Assembly (NCBI RefSeq): GCF_000442255.1
Contig: NZ_KE557273.1
Coordinates: 490,662 to 554,661, forward strand
DNA from: Salipiger mucosus DSM 16094
GTDB taxonomy: Bacteria > Pseudomonadota > Alphaproteobacteria > Rhodobacterales > Rhodobacteraceae
Reading direction: 5' to 3'
Length of the DNA: 64,000 nucleotides
A program made the translations under genes and the position numbers. Shown here piece by piece: positions 21,629 to 30,030 of this stretch; position 1 is the stretch's first letter, and every line of letters starts with the position of its first letter. The notes below the pieces were generated by a model. It was not told the DNA's origin. It saw only the letters and a program-made list of their open reading frames with translations, and ran no database searches.

Positions 21629-21975
21629 TGCGCCTCCCGTACGTTTTTCCCGTACTTGTCGTACTGTCCGCCTGCAGTCAGGTGACCAGTACAGTCGCGC
21701 CCGTGCGCGACACGCTGGCCCGCGACACGGCCCGCCGGGCGATCACGCCCGTGGTCATCCAGCGGGTCGAGGGGATCCCCACCGAGCGCGCCGTGACCTG
21801 CGTTCTCGACACGGCGGACGATGCGCAACTCAATGGAATCATGCAGGATTCCCTGGACGGCCCCACCCAGATGACGACACGCATCGTGACCGACATCGCC
21901 TTCTCCGAGCCCGCGCAGGTCTGTTTCCGCCGCGGCCCGCTCTGGCGCTGGCTTGGCCGCAGGGCAGGCATATGA
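21625..21975 (+). CDS. Putative lipoprotein, paralogue A (116 aa)
   Basis: Signal peptide with lipobox LSAC (C17). The mature sequence reads RDTARRAITPVVIQR, then a VTCVLD and a VCFRRG cysteine. It aligns by eye along its whole length with the next gene (RDAARSTVNRVVTDR, INCIID, LTCLAA), including GIP/GVP, DS-x-xGPT and the I-V-x-DI run, so the two are tandem duplicates. It overlaps both neighbours by four bases. I chose the ATG at 21625, which gives a proper signal peptide; 21628 is equally possible. Function unknown. Confidence 0.75.
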   Translation: MMRLPYVFPVLVVLSACSQVTSTVAPVRDTLARDTARRAITPVVIQRVEGIPTERAVTCVLDTADDAQLNGIMQDSLDGPTQMTTRIVTDIAFSEPAQVCFRRGPLWRWLGRRAGI

Positions 21976-22307
21976 CCTTGATTTCCCGCCATAAAATCCC
22001 CGCGCTGGCCCTCGTCGCCGGTCTCGTCCTCGCGGCCTGCTCACCCCAGGCCCAGGACCGCATCGCCCGCGACGCGGCCCGCTCGACGGTCAACCGCGTC
22101 GTCACCGACCGCTTCCCGGGCGTGCCCGTGGAGCCCGCGATCAACTGCATCATCGACAACGCCTCGGCCACGCAAATATATGCTTTGGCTGGGGATTCCG
22201 TCACCGGACCGACCGAAAGCACCGTCGAGATCGTCCGCGACATCGTCTCGAAACGCGAGACGCTGACCTGCCTGGCCGCCGAGGGGCTGCCGGCACTCAT
22301 CCGATAG
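21972..22307 (+). CDS. Putative lipoprotein, paralogue B (111 aa)
   Basis: Signal peptide with lipobox LAAC (C23). Mature part of about 88 aa, with two conserved cysteines (NCIID and LTCLA) and the shared GDSVTGPTEST block; clearly paralogous to the preceding gene. It overlaps that gene by four bases (ATGA) and is 9 bp from sdhB, so all three lipoproteins sit between sdhA and sdhB on one message. No known family assigned. Confidence 0.78.
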   Translation: MTLISRHKIPALALVAGLVLAACSPQAQDRIARDAARSTVNRVVTDRFPGVPVEPAINCIIDNASATQIYALAGDSVTGPTESTVEIVRDIVSKRETLTCLAAEGLPALIR

Positions 22308-22316
22308 GAGAGAGAC

Positions 22317-23096
22317 ATGGTTCAATTTACCCTGCCCAAGAACTCGAAGATCCGGACCGGCAAGACCTGGCCCAAGCCCGAGGGCGCCACCAACGTCCGC
22401 GCCTTCCGGATCTACCGCTGGAACCCCGAGGACGGCGAGAACCCGCGGGTCGACACCTACCATGTCGACATGGACAAGTGCGGCCCGATGGTCCTGGACG
22501 CGCTCATCAAGATCAAGAACGAGATCGACCCGACGCTGACCTTCCGCCGCTCCTGCCGCGAGGGCATCTGCGGCTCCTGCGCGATGAATATCGACGGAAT
22601 CAACACCTTGGCCTGCATCTACGGCCTCGACGAGATCAAGGGCGACGTCTCGATCTACCCGCTGCCGCACATGCCGGTGGTCAAGGACCTGATCCCCGAC
22701 CTGACGCACTTCTACGCGCAGCACGCCTCGATCATGCCCTGGCTCGAGACCAAGACGAACCGCCCCGAGAAGGAGTGGCGCCAGTCGATCGAGGACCGCA
22801 AGAAGCTCGACGGCCTCTATGAATGCGTGATGTGCGCATCCTGCTCGACGGCCTGCCCGAGCTACTGGTGGAACTCCGACCGCTACCTCGGCCCGGCGGC
22901 GCTGCTGCACGCCTACCGCTGGATCATCGACAGCCGCGACGAAGCCACGGGCGAGCGTCTCGACGACCTCGAGGACCCCTTCAAGCTCTATCGCTGCCAC
23001 ACGATCATGAACTGCGCCAAGACCTGCCCCAAGGGTCTGAACCCGGCCAAGGCCATCGCGGAGATCAAGAAGATGATGCTCAACCGCGTCGTCTGA
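22317..23096 (+). CDS. sdhB: Succinate dehydrogenase iron-sulfur subunit
   Basis: Iron-sulfur subunit of complex II, 259 aa. The [2Fe-2S] cysteines are in [12 protein letters not shown] with a further Cys in TLACIYG, the [4Fe-4S] cluster in [16 protein letters not shown] and the [3Fe-4S] cluster in [14 protein letters not shown]. These carry electrons from SdhA-FAD to the quinone site in SdhCD. GGAGAG precedes the ATG. Position after three lipoprotein genes rather than directly after sdhA is unusual compared with most bacteria. Confidence 0.96.
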   Translation: MVQFTLPKNSKIRTGKTWPKPEGATNVRAFRIYRWNPEDGENPRVDTYHVDMDKCGPMVLDALIKIKNEIDPTLTFRRSCREGICGSCAMNIDGINTLACIYGLDEIKGDVSIYPLPHMPVVKDLIPDLTHFYAQHASIMPWLETKTNRPEKEWRQSIEDRKKLDGLYECVMCASCSTACPSYWWNSDRYLGPAALLHAYRWIIDSRDEATGERLDDLEDPFKLYRCHTIMNCAKTCPKGLNPAKAIAEIKKMMLNRVV

Positions 23097-23102
23097 ATCG
23101 CG

Positions 23103-23817
23103 GTGGAGAGCGTCCACACCGGCCTGATCCTCGCCACGCTGGCGGGGACCAGCATCCCGGTCGGCGCGCTTCTGGCCGTGCTGGAAAACCGGCTGCCCGG
23201 CGCGCTGCACGAGCGCCTGCGCCACACGGTCACCGCCTTCGGGGGCGGGGCCCTTTTTCTCGGCCATCGCCCTCGTGCTGGTGCCCGAAGCCGCGGCGCG
23301 CCTGCCCGCGGCGCCCCTGCTGGCCCTTTTCCTGGGCGGGGGGCTGATCTTCTACATCGTCGATGCGGCCCTCTCGCGGCTCGCCAATGGCGGGGCGCAG
23401 TTCCTGGCAATGATGCTCGACTACGTGCCCGAGGCCATGGCCCTCGGCGCGCTGGTCGTGGGGCGGGCCGACGTCGCCATGCTCACCGCCGGCCTGATCG
23501 CGCTGCAGAACATCCCCGAAGGCTTTGCCGCCTACCGCGAGCTGATCACCGCCGGACATGCCAGCGCGCGACGGCTCTGGGTCCTCTTCCTGCTCATGGT
23601 CCCGGTCGGCACGGCCGCGGCCGCCATCGGCTTCTTCGCCCTCGCGGATCAGCCCGAGGTGCTGGCCGCCGTCATGGCCTTTGCCGCCGGCGGCATCCTC
23701 TACCTGCTGTTCCAGGACGTGGCCCCGCAGGCAAAGCTGCAATCCGCGGGCGGCCCGCCGCTCGGGGCCGTCGCGGGCTTTGCGCTGGGGCTCGCCGGGC
23801 ACCTCGCGGTCGGGTGA
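23103..23817 (+). CDS. ZIP-family metal transporter, one frameshift
   Basis: Membrane protein related to ZIP/ZupT metal transporters. From GTG 23103 the frame gives two helices and GGGAL; at the T run 23254-23258 one T too many moves the reading to the next frame, which continues (LVPEAAARL) through the ZIP signatures DYVPEAMALGALV and LQNIPEGFAAY to the stop at 23817. With one T removed the protein is 237 aa, a normal ZIP length. It starts 6 bp after sdhB, so it is read from the sdh message. Metal specificity (Zn, Fe, Mn) cannot be told. Either a sequence error in a homopolymer or a recent knock-out. Confidence 0.75.
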
Positions 23818-23937
23818 CGCCACGGCGCCTTGCACCCTGCGCATTTCGCAGTTGCAGCATCGGCAGCTTCCGCGCCGCGGCACAGGCGCTATATAGGCGT
23901 CGAGGGAGGAGCCGACAGACGACCGAAAGGCCACCCC

Positions 23938-24099
23938 ATGCAAGAGCAGACCGTCACCCCCCGCATCGATCCCAAGGCCGCGCTGGCCGCCCTCAACGAG
24001 GCATGGGCCTATTACCAGCCCGAGCCGAAACTGGTGCGCGCCGCCCCCTCCGAAGAGGGCGAGGTGGCCTGGACCAACCCCTACTACCACGCGGCCTGA
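23938..24099 (+). CDS. Small protein (53 aa), unknown
   Basis: ATG at 23938 preceded by CGAAAGG. The sequence is acidic, with RIDPKAALAALNEAWAYY as an amphipathic helix and a C-terminal EVAWTNPYYHAA rich in aromatics. No signal peptide or membrane helix. A promoter-like stretch (CTATATAGG, 23889-23897) lies 40 bp upstream. I accept it because of the ribosome site and the non-random composition; I do not recognise a family. Confidence 0.6.
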   Translation: MQEQTVTPRIDPKAALAALNEAWAYYQPEPKLVRAAPSEEGEVAWTNPYYHAA

Positions 24100-24170
24100 G
24101 ACTGGCGCTCGGCTGGCAGGGGCGCTAGGTCTCCGGCCATGACCCGGATTCAAGAACGAGGAGGCCGGCC

Positions 24171-24362
24171 ATGATCTTTGCGCTCGGCTTTCTCGTCGCC
24201 TTCATCCTGCTGCTGATCTTCAACCGGCCCGAACGCCGGCTCTGCCGATGGCGCGAACACCGCGACGCGGACCTCAGCACCTGGCGCTGCGTCTATTGCG
24301 GCGCCGAGACACAGAACCCGCGCGGCAAGCCCCCGCAAACGTGCTTCCGCAACAACAGCTGA
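24171..24362 (+). CDS. Small membrane protein with cysteine motif (63 aa)
   Basis: One N-terminal transmembrane helix (residues 2-18) followed by a basic stretch and a C-terminal segment with C25, a CVYC pair (about 40-43) and C58. The CXXC plus later Cys could bind a metal as a half zinc ribbon. GAGGAGG precedes the ATG. It looks like a single-pass protein with its cysteine domain in the cytoplasm. No family assigned. Confidence 0.62.
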   Translation: MIFALGFLVAFILLLIFNRPERRLCRWREHRDADLSTWRCVYCGAETQNPRGKPPQTCFRNNS

Positions 24363-24479
24363 CCAGTCTCGAAAATTTTGTGAGTCCGGGCCACATTTTT
24401 TCTTGATCGAATCCGTGCCTCGCCCCATATGCGCGATCACAGACGCCAACGCCCGCGCCTCTGTCGAAAGGGGTTCCCC
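24363..24479. promoter_or_regulatory. Probable promoter region of the decarboxylase gene
   Basis: An AT-rich stretch (24369-24404) leads into TTGATC (24403-24408) and CATATG about 17 bases later, an acceptable sigma-70-like promoter. This would start transcription close to 24435, giving a leader of about 130 bases before the decarboxylase start. Inferred from sequence only. Confidence 0.35.
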
Positions 24480-24553
24480 AAGTCCCCTACGGTTACGTAG
24501 CAGCGGTAACGTCTCCCTTTGAACTGGTCGGGACCTTCGGGGCCCGGGTCTGA
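24480..24553 (+). ncRNA. Candidate structured 5' leader (possible speF element)
   Basis: The sequence before the decarboxylase start can fold into GTTAC/GTAAC (24492-24496 with 24506-24510) and a UUCG-tetraloop hairpin (24529-24535 with 24540-24546, one A.G mismatch), followed by TGAATGGAGATGACC. A conserved leader RNA named speF is known upstream of ornithine decarboxylase genes in alphaproteobacteria, and this has the right gene context. I cannot verify the consensus by eye, so the family name is tentative. Confidence 0.42.
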
Positions 24554-24566
24554 ATGGAGATGACCA

Positions 24567-25763
24567 ATGAATGCGCACGTGACCGGGCTCGCTGCCCGCG
24601 ATACCTCCGTCTTTGCCGATCGCACCGAAACCCGCCAGCTGACCCGCGCCGAGGCCTACATCCAGGCGCACGAGTTCGACCGCCCGACGCTGGTGCTCGA
24701 CACCGAGGCGGTGGCGCGCCAGTACGTCGCGCTGGCACAGGGGCTGGGCCGCGCACAGGTGCACTACGCCGTGAAAGCCAACCCCGCGCCGGAGGTCCTG
24801 CGCCGCCTGGTGCAGCTCGGCTCGCACTTCGACGCGGCCTCGCGCGCCGAGATCGAGGACTGCCTCGCGGCCGGCGCCACCGCCGACCAGATCTCCTTCG
24901 GCAACACGGTCAAGAAAGTCTCGGACATCGCCTGGGCGCACCGCGCGGGCGTGACCCTCTTTGCCGCCGACGCCGAGCAGGAGCTCGAGAAGCTGGCCGA
25001 GCACGCGCCCGGAGCCGAGGTCTACATCCGCATCATCGTCGAGGCGACCGAGGCCGACTGGCCGCTGTCGCGCAAGTTCGGCTGCTCGCGCGACAAGGCG
25101 CTCGAGCTCATCGCCATGGCGAAGGGTCTCGGCCTCGCGCCGGTGGGCCTGTCGTTCCACGTGGGCTCGCAGACCCGCCGCGCCTCGATGTGGGCACCGG
25201 TGCTCGACCAGGTGGCGGCCATCTGGCATGCCGCGCGCGATGCCGGCCACGAGCTGACGCTGCTCAACATCGGCGGTGGCTTCCCGGCCTTCTACGGCGA
25301 GTCGATCGAGGCGCCCACGCTCTACGCCGCCGAGGTGATGCGCCTGGTGCACGAGCGTTTCGGCGATGTGCCGCACGTCATGGCCGAGCCGGGCCGCGGT
25401 CTCGTGGCCGAGGCAGGCGCCATCGCGGCCGAGGTGCTGCTGGTCTCGCGCAAGTCCGACAGTGACCTGCACCGCTGGGTCTATCTCGACATCGGCAAGT
25501 TCTCCGGGCTTGCCGAGACCATGGACGAGGCGATCCGCTACCAGTTCCTCACGGCGCGCGACCACGAGCCGCGTGGCGCCTGCATCCTCGCGGGGCCCTC
25601 CTGCGACAGCGCCGACGTGCTCTACGAGAAGCGTCCGGTCGAGCTGCCCATGGGCCTGCGCGCCGGCGACCGCATCGTGATCCGCTGCTGCGGCGCCTAT
25701 ACCTCGACCTATGCCTCCGTGGGCTTCAACGGTTTCCCGCCGCTGGACCTGGTCGTGATCTGA
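24567..25763 (+). CDS. Ornithine/lysine decarboxylase (alanine-racemase-fold, type III)
   Basis: PLP-dependent decarboxylase of 398 aa that makes putrescine (or cadaverine). The PLP lysine is K70 in HYAVKANP; the phosphate-binding GGGFP is near residue 236, and EPGRGLVAEAG and the catalytic cysteine loop GPSCDSADVL are intact. These are the marks of the eukaryote-like ODC group found in alphaproteobacteria. Several ATGs precede it; I chose 24567 as the start of the long frame matching the family. Lysine versus ornithine preference cannot be read with confidence. Confidence 0.9.
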   Translation: MNAHVTGLAARDTSVFADRTETRQLTRAEAYIQAHEFDRPTLVLDTEAVARQYVALAQGLGRAQVHYAVKANPAPEVLRRLVQLGSHFDAASRAEIEDCLAAGATADQISFGNTVKKVSDIAWAHRAGVTLFAADAEQELEKLAEHAPGAEVYIRIIVEATEADWPLSRKFGCSRDKALELIAMAKGLGLAPVGLSFHVGSQTRRASMWAPVLDQVAAIWHAARDAGHELTLLNIGGGFPAFYGESIEAPTLYAAEVMRLVHERFGDVPHVMAEPGRGLVAEAGAIAAEVLLVSRKSDSDLHRWVYLDIGKFSGLAETMDEAIRYQFLTARDHEPRGACILAGPSCDSADVLYEKRPVELPMGLRAGDRIVIRCCGAYTSTYASVGFNGFPPLDLVVI

Positions 25764-26033
25764 TCCGTTTGGCGGTGCCGCGGCCCGGGGTGCTCTCCGG
25801 CCGCGGCCCGCTGCACGAGAGCGGGTTTGCGTATTTGGAACAAGAAGAAGCACGGGGCATTGGGCGCCGGGCAAGCTGTGCACGGCAGCTCTTGCGTTCG
25901 CCGGGCCGATATCGATAGCGCCGCGCCCGGTCCTTCTTCTTGTTCCAAATACGCACAAGCGGCCCGAGGCGCCGCACGGCGCTTGCACCGAGGCGCCGCT
26001 TCGGGTTCAGTCCCTCGTGAAAGGAGACCGCCC
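25764..26033. other. 270-bp intergenic stretch with a long inverted repeat
   Basis: Lies between the decarboxylase and the DUF1989 gene. It holds the 23-bp perfect inverted repeat described separately and its 82-bp centre (containing CGATATCG at 25918), then GCTTGCACCGAGGCGCC and the AAGGAG ribosome site of the next gene. No gene seen. Confidence 0.55.
25828..25955. repeat. Long inverted repeat, 23-bp perfect arms
   Basis: The arm TGCGTATTTGGAACAAGAAG (plus AAG) at 25828-25850 is repeated as its exact reverse complement at 25933-25955. Between them lie 82 bases that are GC-rich but unrelated. The core GTATTTGG-AACAAGAAGAAG resembles the tail of REP-like elements in this group (compare 4373-4390), so this looks like two elements facing each other, which would fold into a long hairpin after the decarboxylase gene. 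It may serve as its terminator, or be a small mobile palindromic unit. Confidence 0.65.
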
Positions 26034-26879
26034 GTGACCGAGATACCTCCCGACGCGGCAGCACGCCGCGCCGCGCCGCCGGTGGTCTGCTACCCGATCG
26101 AGACCTTGCCGCAGCCTGACCTGGCGCTCTACGGTTCGGCGTTGGAGGCAGCCGAACTCGTAGAGAGCGTGACCGTTCCCCCGCGCGAGGCAGCCAGTTT
26201 CCGGGTTGCCGCCGGGCAGTTCTTCCGCATCGTGAGTGTCGAGGGGCCGCAGGTGGGCGACCTGAACCTGTGGCATGCCGGAGATCTTTCCGAGCGGTTC
26301 TATTCCGGCAAGACCCGCGCGCTGCACGGCACGCATGTCTCGAGTGGCGACCGGCTATGGTCGTCCTTCCCGCACCTGCGGCCCATGGCGACCATCGTCG
26401 AGGATACGCTGGGCTGGTACGGGATCGACGGGTTCGGCGGATCCGTGCATGACGTGATCGGCACACGCTGCGATCCCTATACCGGCAATCTCCTGTCGGG
26501 CACCCAGTATCATCATTGCTGCCATTCGAACCTGACCCGTGCGCTCGGAGACGCGCTGGACATGCCGCTGCCCGAGGCGGAGGCGCATGTGCACGATGTG
26601 CTCAACGTCTTCATGTGCACGGGGTTCACCCGTGACACGGGCCAGTATTTCATGAAGGCGAGCCCGGTGCGGCCGGGGGATCACCTCACCTTCTTCGCCG
26701 AGATCAACCTGCTGGGTGCCCTCAGTGCCTGTCCGGGCGGGGACTGCGGGAGCGAACACAGCTCGGATGCGGCGACCTGCCATCCCCTGCGCGTGGATGT
26801 TCTGGCCCCGCCCGGGGGCGCGCTTGGAGCATGGCAGCCTCCTGCGCGGAACGGCTACGATCGCAGCCACGGCCGCTGA
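26034..26879 (+). CDS. DUF1989 / urea carboxylase-associated family protein
   Basis: A 281-aa protein of the DUF1989 group. Family marks are the FFRIVSVEGPQVGDLNLWHA block (about residues 63-82), HGTHVSSGDRLWSSF and the cysteine-rich tail LSACPGGDCGSEH, which may bind a metal. Relatives sit beside urea carboxylase/allophanate hydrolase or guanidine genes and their role is poorly defined; none of those partners is here. The GTG at 26034 has AAGGAG 7 bases upstream. Neighbours are a polyamine decarboxylase and deoD, so a nitrogen-salvage role is a guess. Confidence 0.82.
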   Translation: MTEIPPDAAARRAAPPVVCYPIETLPQPDLALYGSALEAAELVESVTVPPREAASFRVAAGQFFRIVSVEGPQVGDLNLWHAGDLSERFYSGKTRALHGTHVSSGDRLWSSFPHLRPMATIVEDTLGWYGIDGFGGSVHDVIGTRCDPYTGNLLSGTQYHHCCHSNLTRALGDALDMPLPEAEAHVHDVLNVFMCTGFTRDTGQYFMKASPVRPGDHLTFFAEINLLGALSACPGGDCGSEHSSDAATCHPLRVDVLAPPGGALGAWQPPARNGYDRSHGR

Positions 26880-26892
26880 GGCCGCTGCGCCG

Positions 26893-27597
26893 TCAGGCGA
26901 AGGCGGCTTCGAGGGCGATCTCGACCATGTCTCCGAAGGAGCTTTGCCGGTCTTCCGAGGGCAACGCCTGCTCGTTCAGCAGGTGATCCGATACGGTCAG
27001 AACGGCGAGCGCCCGCGCGCCATGGCGTGCGGCGAGATTGTAGAGCTCCGCCGCCTCCATCTCGACCCCGAGAATGCCGTGGCGGACCATGATCTCGTTC
27101 AGGTCGGGACGCTCGTCATAGAAAACGTCGGCGGAATAGATGCCACCCACGTGATGTCGGGCGCCGCGGCGTTCGGCGGCATCCACCGCCGCACGCAGCA
27201 GGCCGAAGTCGGCGGGCGGCGCGAAATTGAGCTCGCGGAATATTCCGCTCGACGGAGTCGAAAGGCTGGATGCCGTCATGGCCAGAATGACGTCGCGCAG
27301 CGCGATGTCCTCCTGCATTGCCCCGCAGGAGCCGATGCGGATCAGGGTTTTCGCCCCGAAGTCGCGGATCAGCTCGTTGGCGTATATGGACAGGGACGGC
27401 ATCCCCATTCCCGAGCCGTGAATGGTGACGCGATGCCCATTCCAGGTGCCGGTGAACCCCAGCATTCCGCGGACCCGGTTTACGCAAACCGGGTCGGACA
27501 GAAAGGTTTCCGCGGCCCACTCGGCCCGCAAAGGGTCGCCGGGCATGAGCACGGTTTCCGCGATATCCTCGCGCGCGGCGCCGATGTGTATGGTCAT
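26893..27597 (-). CDS. deoD: Purine-nucleoside phosphorylase
   Basis: Hexameric-type purine nucleoside phosphorylase of 234 aa, splitting inosine/guanosine (and probably adenosine) with phosphate. [10 protein letters not shown], the phosphate-binding RIGSCGAMQ and the nucleoside site [10 protein letters not shown] with the later TVSDHLL (Asp that protonates N7) are all present. It overlaps hvrA by one base and is read from the same strand after it, so it may share the hvrA promoter. Confidence 0.94.
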   Translation of the reverse strand: MTIHIGAAREDIAETVLMPGDPLRAEWAAETFLSDPVCVNRVRGMLGFTGTWNGHRVTIHGSGMGMPSLSIYANELIRDFGAKTLIRIGSCGAMQEDIALRDVILAMTASSLSTPSSGIFRELNFAPPADFGLLRAAVDAAERRGARHHVGGIYSADVFYDERPDLNEIMVRHGILGVEMEAAELYNLAARHGARALAVLTVSDHLLNEQALPSEDRQSSFGDMVEIALEAAFA

Positions 27598-27908
27598 CAG
27601 ATCTTGAGGTCGTCCAGTGACTTGCCGGAGTCGAGTGCGTTGATGACCCAGTTGGGTTTGCGGCCCCGGCCGGTCCAGGTCTGGGCCGGGTCGGTGGGAT
27701 TGGCGTATTTCGGAGCGCCCTTGGATCCCTTTGTGCCGCCGGCGTCGACGATCTCGTCGAGGGAGTATCCGAATTCCTTTGCAGCCTGCTCGGCGGCCCG
27801 TTTCGCTTCGGCTTTACGGCGTGCATCTACCGATTTGAGGGCCTTTTCGACGTCGGTCTTCAATTGTTGCAGCTCTTCCTTGGACAGGGAGTCCAGTGCG
27901 AAATCCAT
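27597..27908 (-). CDS. hvrA: H-NS family DNA-binding protein (HvrA/SpbA-like)
   Basis: A 103-aa nucleoid protein. Residues about 5-50 form a coiled-coil oligomerisation region rich in Lys/Glu/Ala, and the C-terminal DNA-binding motif is [12 protein letters not shown] (about 77-88), the hallmark of alphaproteobacterial H-NS homologues such as HvrA, which in Rhodobacter affects photosynthesis and nitrogen genes. It has its own upstream AT-rich region (27945-27975), a likely self-binding promoter. deoD follows with a one-base overlap. Confidence 0.9.
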   Translation of the reverse strand: MDFALDSLSKEELQQLKTDVEKALKSVDARRKAEAKRAAEQAAKEFGYSLDEIVDAGGTKGSKGAPKYANPTDPAQTWTGRGRKPNWVINALDSGKSLDDLKI

Positions 27909-28002
27909 GAGTCTCTCCGTGGTTTATCGGCATGACATTGCGTGAAATTCCTTAATTGGCAATATATAATTTGTGACGGCCGGTGTCTTCTTGATGAAAA
28001 GC

Positions 28003-28037
28003 AAAAAGCCGCTCAGCCCTCAGGCGAGCGGCTTTTT
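28003..28037 (-). terminator. Intrinsic terminator of ecm
   Basis: AAAAAGCCGCTC (28003-28014) and GAGCGGCTTTTT (28026-28037) pair fully, giving a seven-base GC stem flanked by A and T runs. On the minus strand it ends in a U run right after ecm, so it is a standard rho-independent terminator; the symmetry lets it work in both directions. Confidence 0.88.
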
Positions 28038-28065
28038 ACTTTTCCCCTAAAGTGCGATTTCGAGG

Positions 28066-30030
28066 TTATTCAGCGGCGACCGCTGCCGGATCGACCAGGG
28101 TCACGATATCACGCATGATGGTGTTCAGCTCGAAATCCTTTGGCGTATAGACCCGCGCCACGCCCATGGCCCTGAGCCGTTTCGCGTCCTCTTCGGGAAT
28201 GATGCCGCCCACGATGACCGGAATGCCATCGAGCCCCTCGGCCCGCATTTTCTCCATGAGGTCCTCGACCAGCGGCACGTGGCTGCCCGAGAGGATCGAC
28301 AGGCCCACGACATGCGCGCCCTCGCGTGCGGCAGCGACGATCTGGTGCGGCGTGAGGCGGATGCCCTCGTAGTCGATCTCCATCCCGCAGTCGCGTGCCC
28401 GGAACGCAATCTGCTCGGCGCCGTTGGAGTGGCCGTCGAGCCCCGGCTTGCCCACGAGGAAGCGTAGACGGCGGCCCAGCCGGTCGCTCGCCGCATCGAC
28501 GGCGGCCCGGATGTCGTCAAGGCCCTCGGTCTTGTTGCTGACCGCCTTGGAGACGCCCGTGGGGGCGCGGTATTCGCCGTGCACGGCGCGCATCTGCGCG
28601 GCCCATTCACCGGTCGTGACGCCGGCCTTGGCGCAGTCGATCGAGGCGGGCATGATGTTGCGCCCCTCGGTGGCCGCGGCGCGCAGTTCGGCGAGGGCCC
28701 TCGTCGCGGCGGCGTCGTCGCGCTCGGCACGCCAGGCGTTCAGGCGGTCGATCTGGTCCTGCTCGACGCCCGCGTCGACGACCATGATGCCGCCGTCCTC
28801 GCCCATCAGCGGGCTGGGCTCGCTCTCGGTCCAGCGGTTCACGCCGACGACCGCGGTCTCGCCGCGCTCGACGCGGCCGACGCGATCGGCATTCGCCTCG
28901 ACCAGGCGGCTCTTCATGTAGTCGATGGCGCCGATGGCCCCGCCCATGCTGTCGATGTTCGCAAGCTCGGCGCGCGCGGCCTCCTTCAGCGTCTCGACCC
29001 GTGCGTCGACCGCCGGGTTGCCGTCGAAGAGGTCCTCGTATTCCAGCAGGTCGGTCTCGTAGGCCAGGATCTGCTGCATGCGCATCGACCATTGCTGGTC
29101 CCAGGGGCGGGGCAGGCCGAGCGCCTCGTTCCAGGCCGGCAGTTGCACGGCTCGGGCGCGGGCCTTCTTCGACAGGGTCACGGCCAGCATCTCGATCAGG
29201 ATGCGGTAGACGTTGTTTTCGGGCTGCTGCTCGGTCAGGCCGAGCGAGTTGACCTGCACGCCGTAGCGGAAGCGGCGGAACTTGGGGTTCTCGACGCCGA
29301 AGCGCTCCTGCAGGATCTCGTCCCAGAGATCGACGAAGGCGCGCATCTTGCACATTTCAGTGACGAAGCGGATGCCCGCGTTCACGAAGAACGAGATGCG
29401 TCCGCAGAGCGCCGGAAAGTCCTCTTCCGCGACGCGCGGGCGCAGCTCTTCCAGCACGGCGACGCCGGTGGCCAGCGCATAGGCCAGCTCCTGCTCGGGC
29501 GTCGCGCCGGCCTCCTGCAGGTGGTAGGAGCAGACGTTCATCGGATTCCACTTGGGCACGTGGTGGTAGCAGTATTCGGCCACGTCCCCGATCATCCGCA
29601 GCGAAGGCTTGGGCGGGCAGATGTAGGTCCCGCGCGAGAGGTACTCCTTGATGAGATCGTTCTGCACCGTGCCGGTGAGCTTCGAGACGTCCGCGCCCTG
29701 TTCCTCGGCCACCGCGATGTAGAGCGAGAGCAGCCAGGGCGCCGTCGCGTTGATCGTCATCGAGGTGTTCATCTGGTCGAGCGGGATCTCGTCGAAGAGC
29801 GCGCGCATGTCGCCAAGATGGCAGACCGGCACGCCGACCTTGCCCACTTCGCCCTTCGCGAGCACGTGGTCGCTGTCGTAGCCGGTCTGGGTCGGCAGGT
29901 CGAAGGCGACCGAGAGGCCGGTCTGCCCCTTGGCGAGGTTCCCGCGGTATAGCGCGTTCGAGGCCTTGGCGGTGGAATGCCCGGCGTAGGTGCGGATCAG
30001 CCAGGGCTTGTCTTTCTGCATCTCGGTCAT
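28066..30030 (-). CDS. ecm: Ethylmalonyl-CoA mutase (B12-dependent)
   Basis: Adenosylcobalamin mutase of 654 aa converting (2R)-ethylmalonyl-CoA to methylsuccinyl-CoA. The substrate barrel begins WLIRTYAGHSTAKASNALYR and has VAFDLPTQTGYD; the C-terminal B12 domain has DGHSNGAEQ with the cobalt-ligand His and the later LSILSGSH and VGGIIP. The single-chain length and divergent pairing with ccr point to Ecm rather than methylmalonyl-CoA mutase, which is longer or two-chain. Starts 313 bp from ccr on the opposite strand; ends at a clear terminator. Confidence 0.95.
   Translation of the reverse strand: MTEMQKDKPWLIRTYAGHSTAKASNALYRGNLAKGQTGLSVAFDLPTQTGYDSDHVLAKGEVGKVGVPVCHLGDMRALFDEIPLDQMNTSMTINATAPWLLSLYIAVAEEQGADVSKLTGTVQNDLIKEYLSRGTYICPPKPSLRMIGDVAEYCYHHVPKWNPMNVCSYHLQEAGATPEQELAYALATGVAVLEELRPRVAEEDFPALCGRISFFVNAGIRFVTEMCKMRAFVDLWDEILQERFGVENPKFRRFRYGVQVNSLGLTEQQPENNVYRILIEMLAVTLSKKARARAVQLPAWNEALGLPRPWDQQWSMRMQQILAYETDLLEYEDLFDGNPAVDARVETLKEAARAELANIDSMGGAIGAIDYMKSRLVEANADRVGRVERGETAVVGVNRWTESEPSPLMGEDGGIMVVDAGVEQDQIDRLNAWRAERDDAAATRALAELRAAATEGRNIMPASIDCAKAGVTTGEWAAQMRAVHGEYRAPTGVSKAVSNKTEGLDDIRAAVDAASDRLGRRLRFLVGKPGLDGHSNGAEQIAFRARDCGMEIDYEGIRLTPHQIVAAAREGAHVVGLSILSGSHVPLVEDLMEKMRAEGLDGIPVIVGGIIPEEDAKRLRAMGVARVYTPKDFELNTIMRDIVTLVDPAAVAAE

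Noticed and set aside
24431-24440. GCGATCACAG as a third copy of the TCA operator
   Set aside because: Only one arm with a mismatch, and no partner at 20-21 bp.
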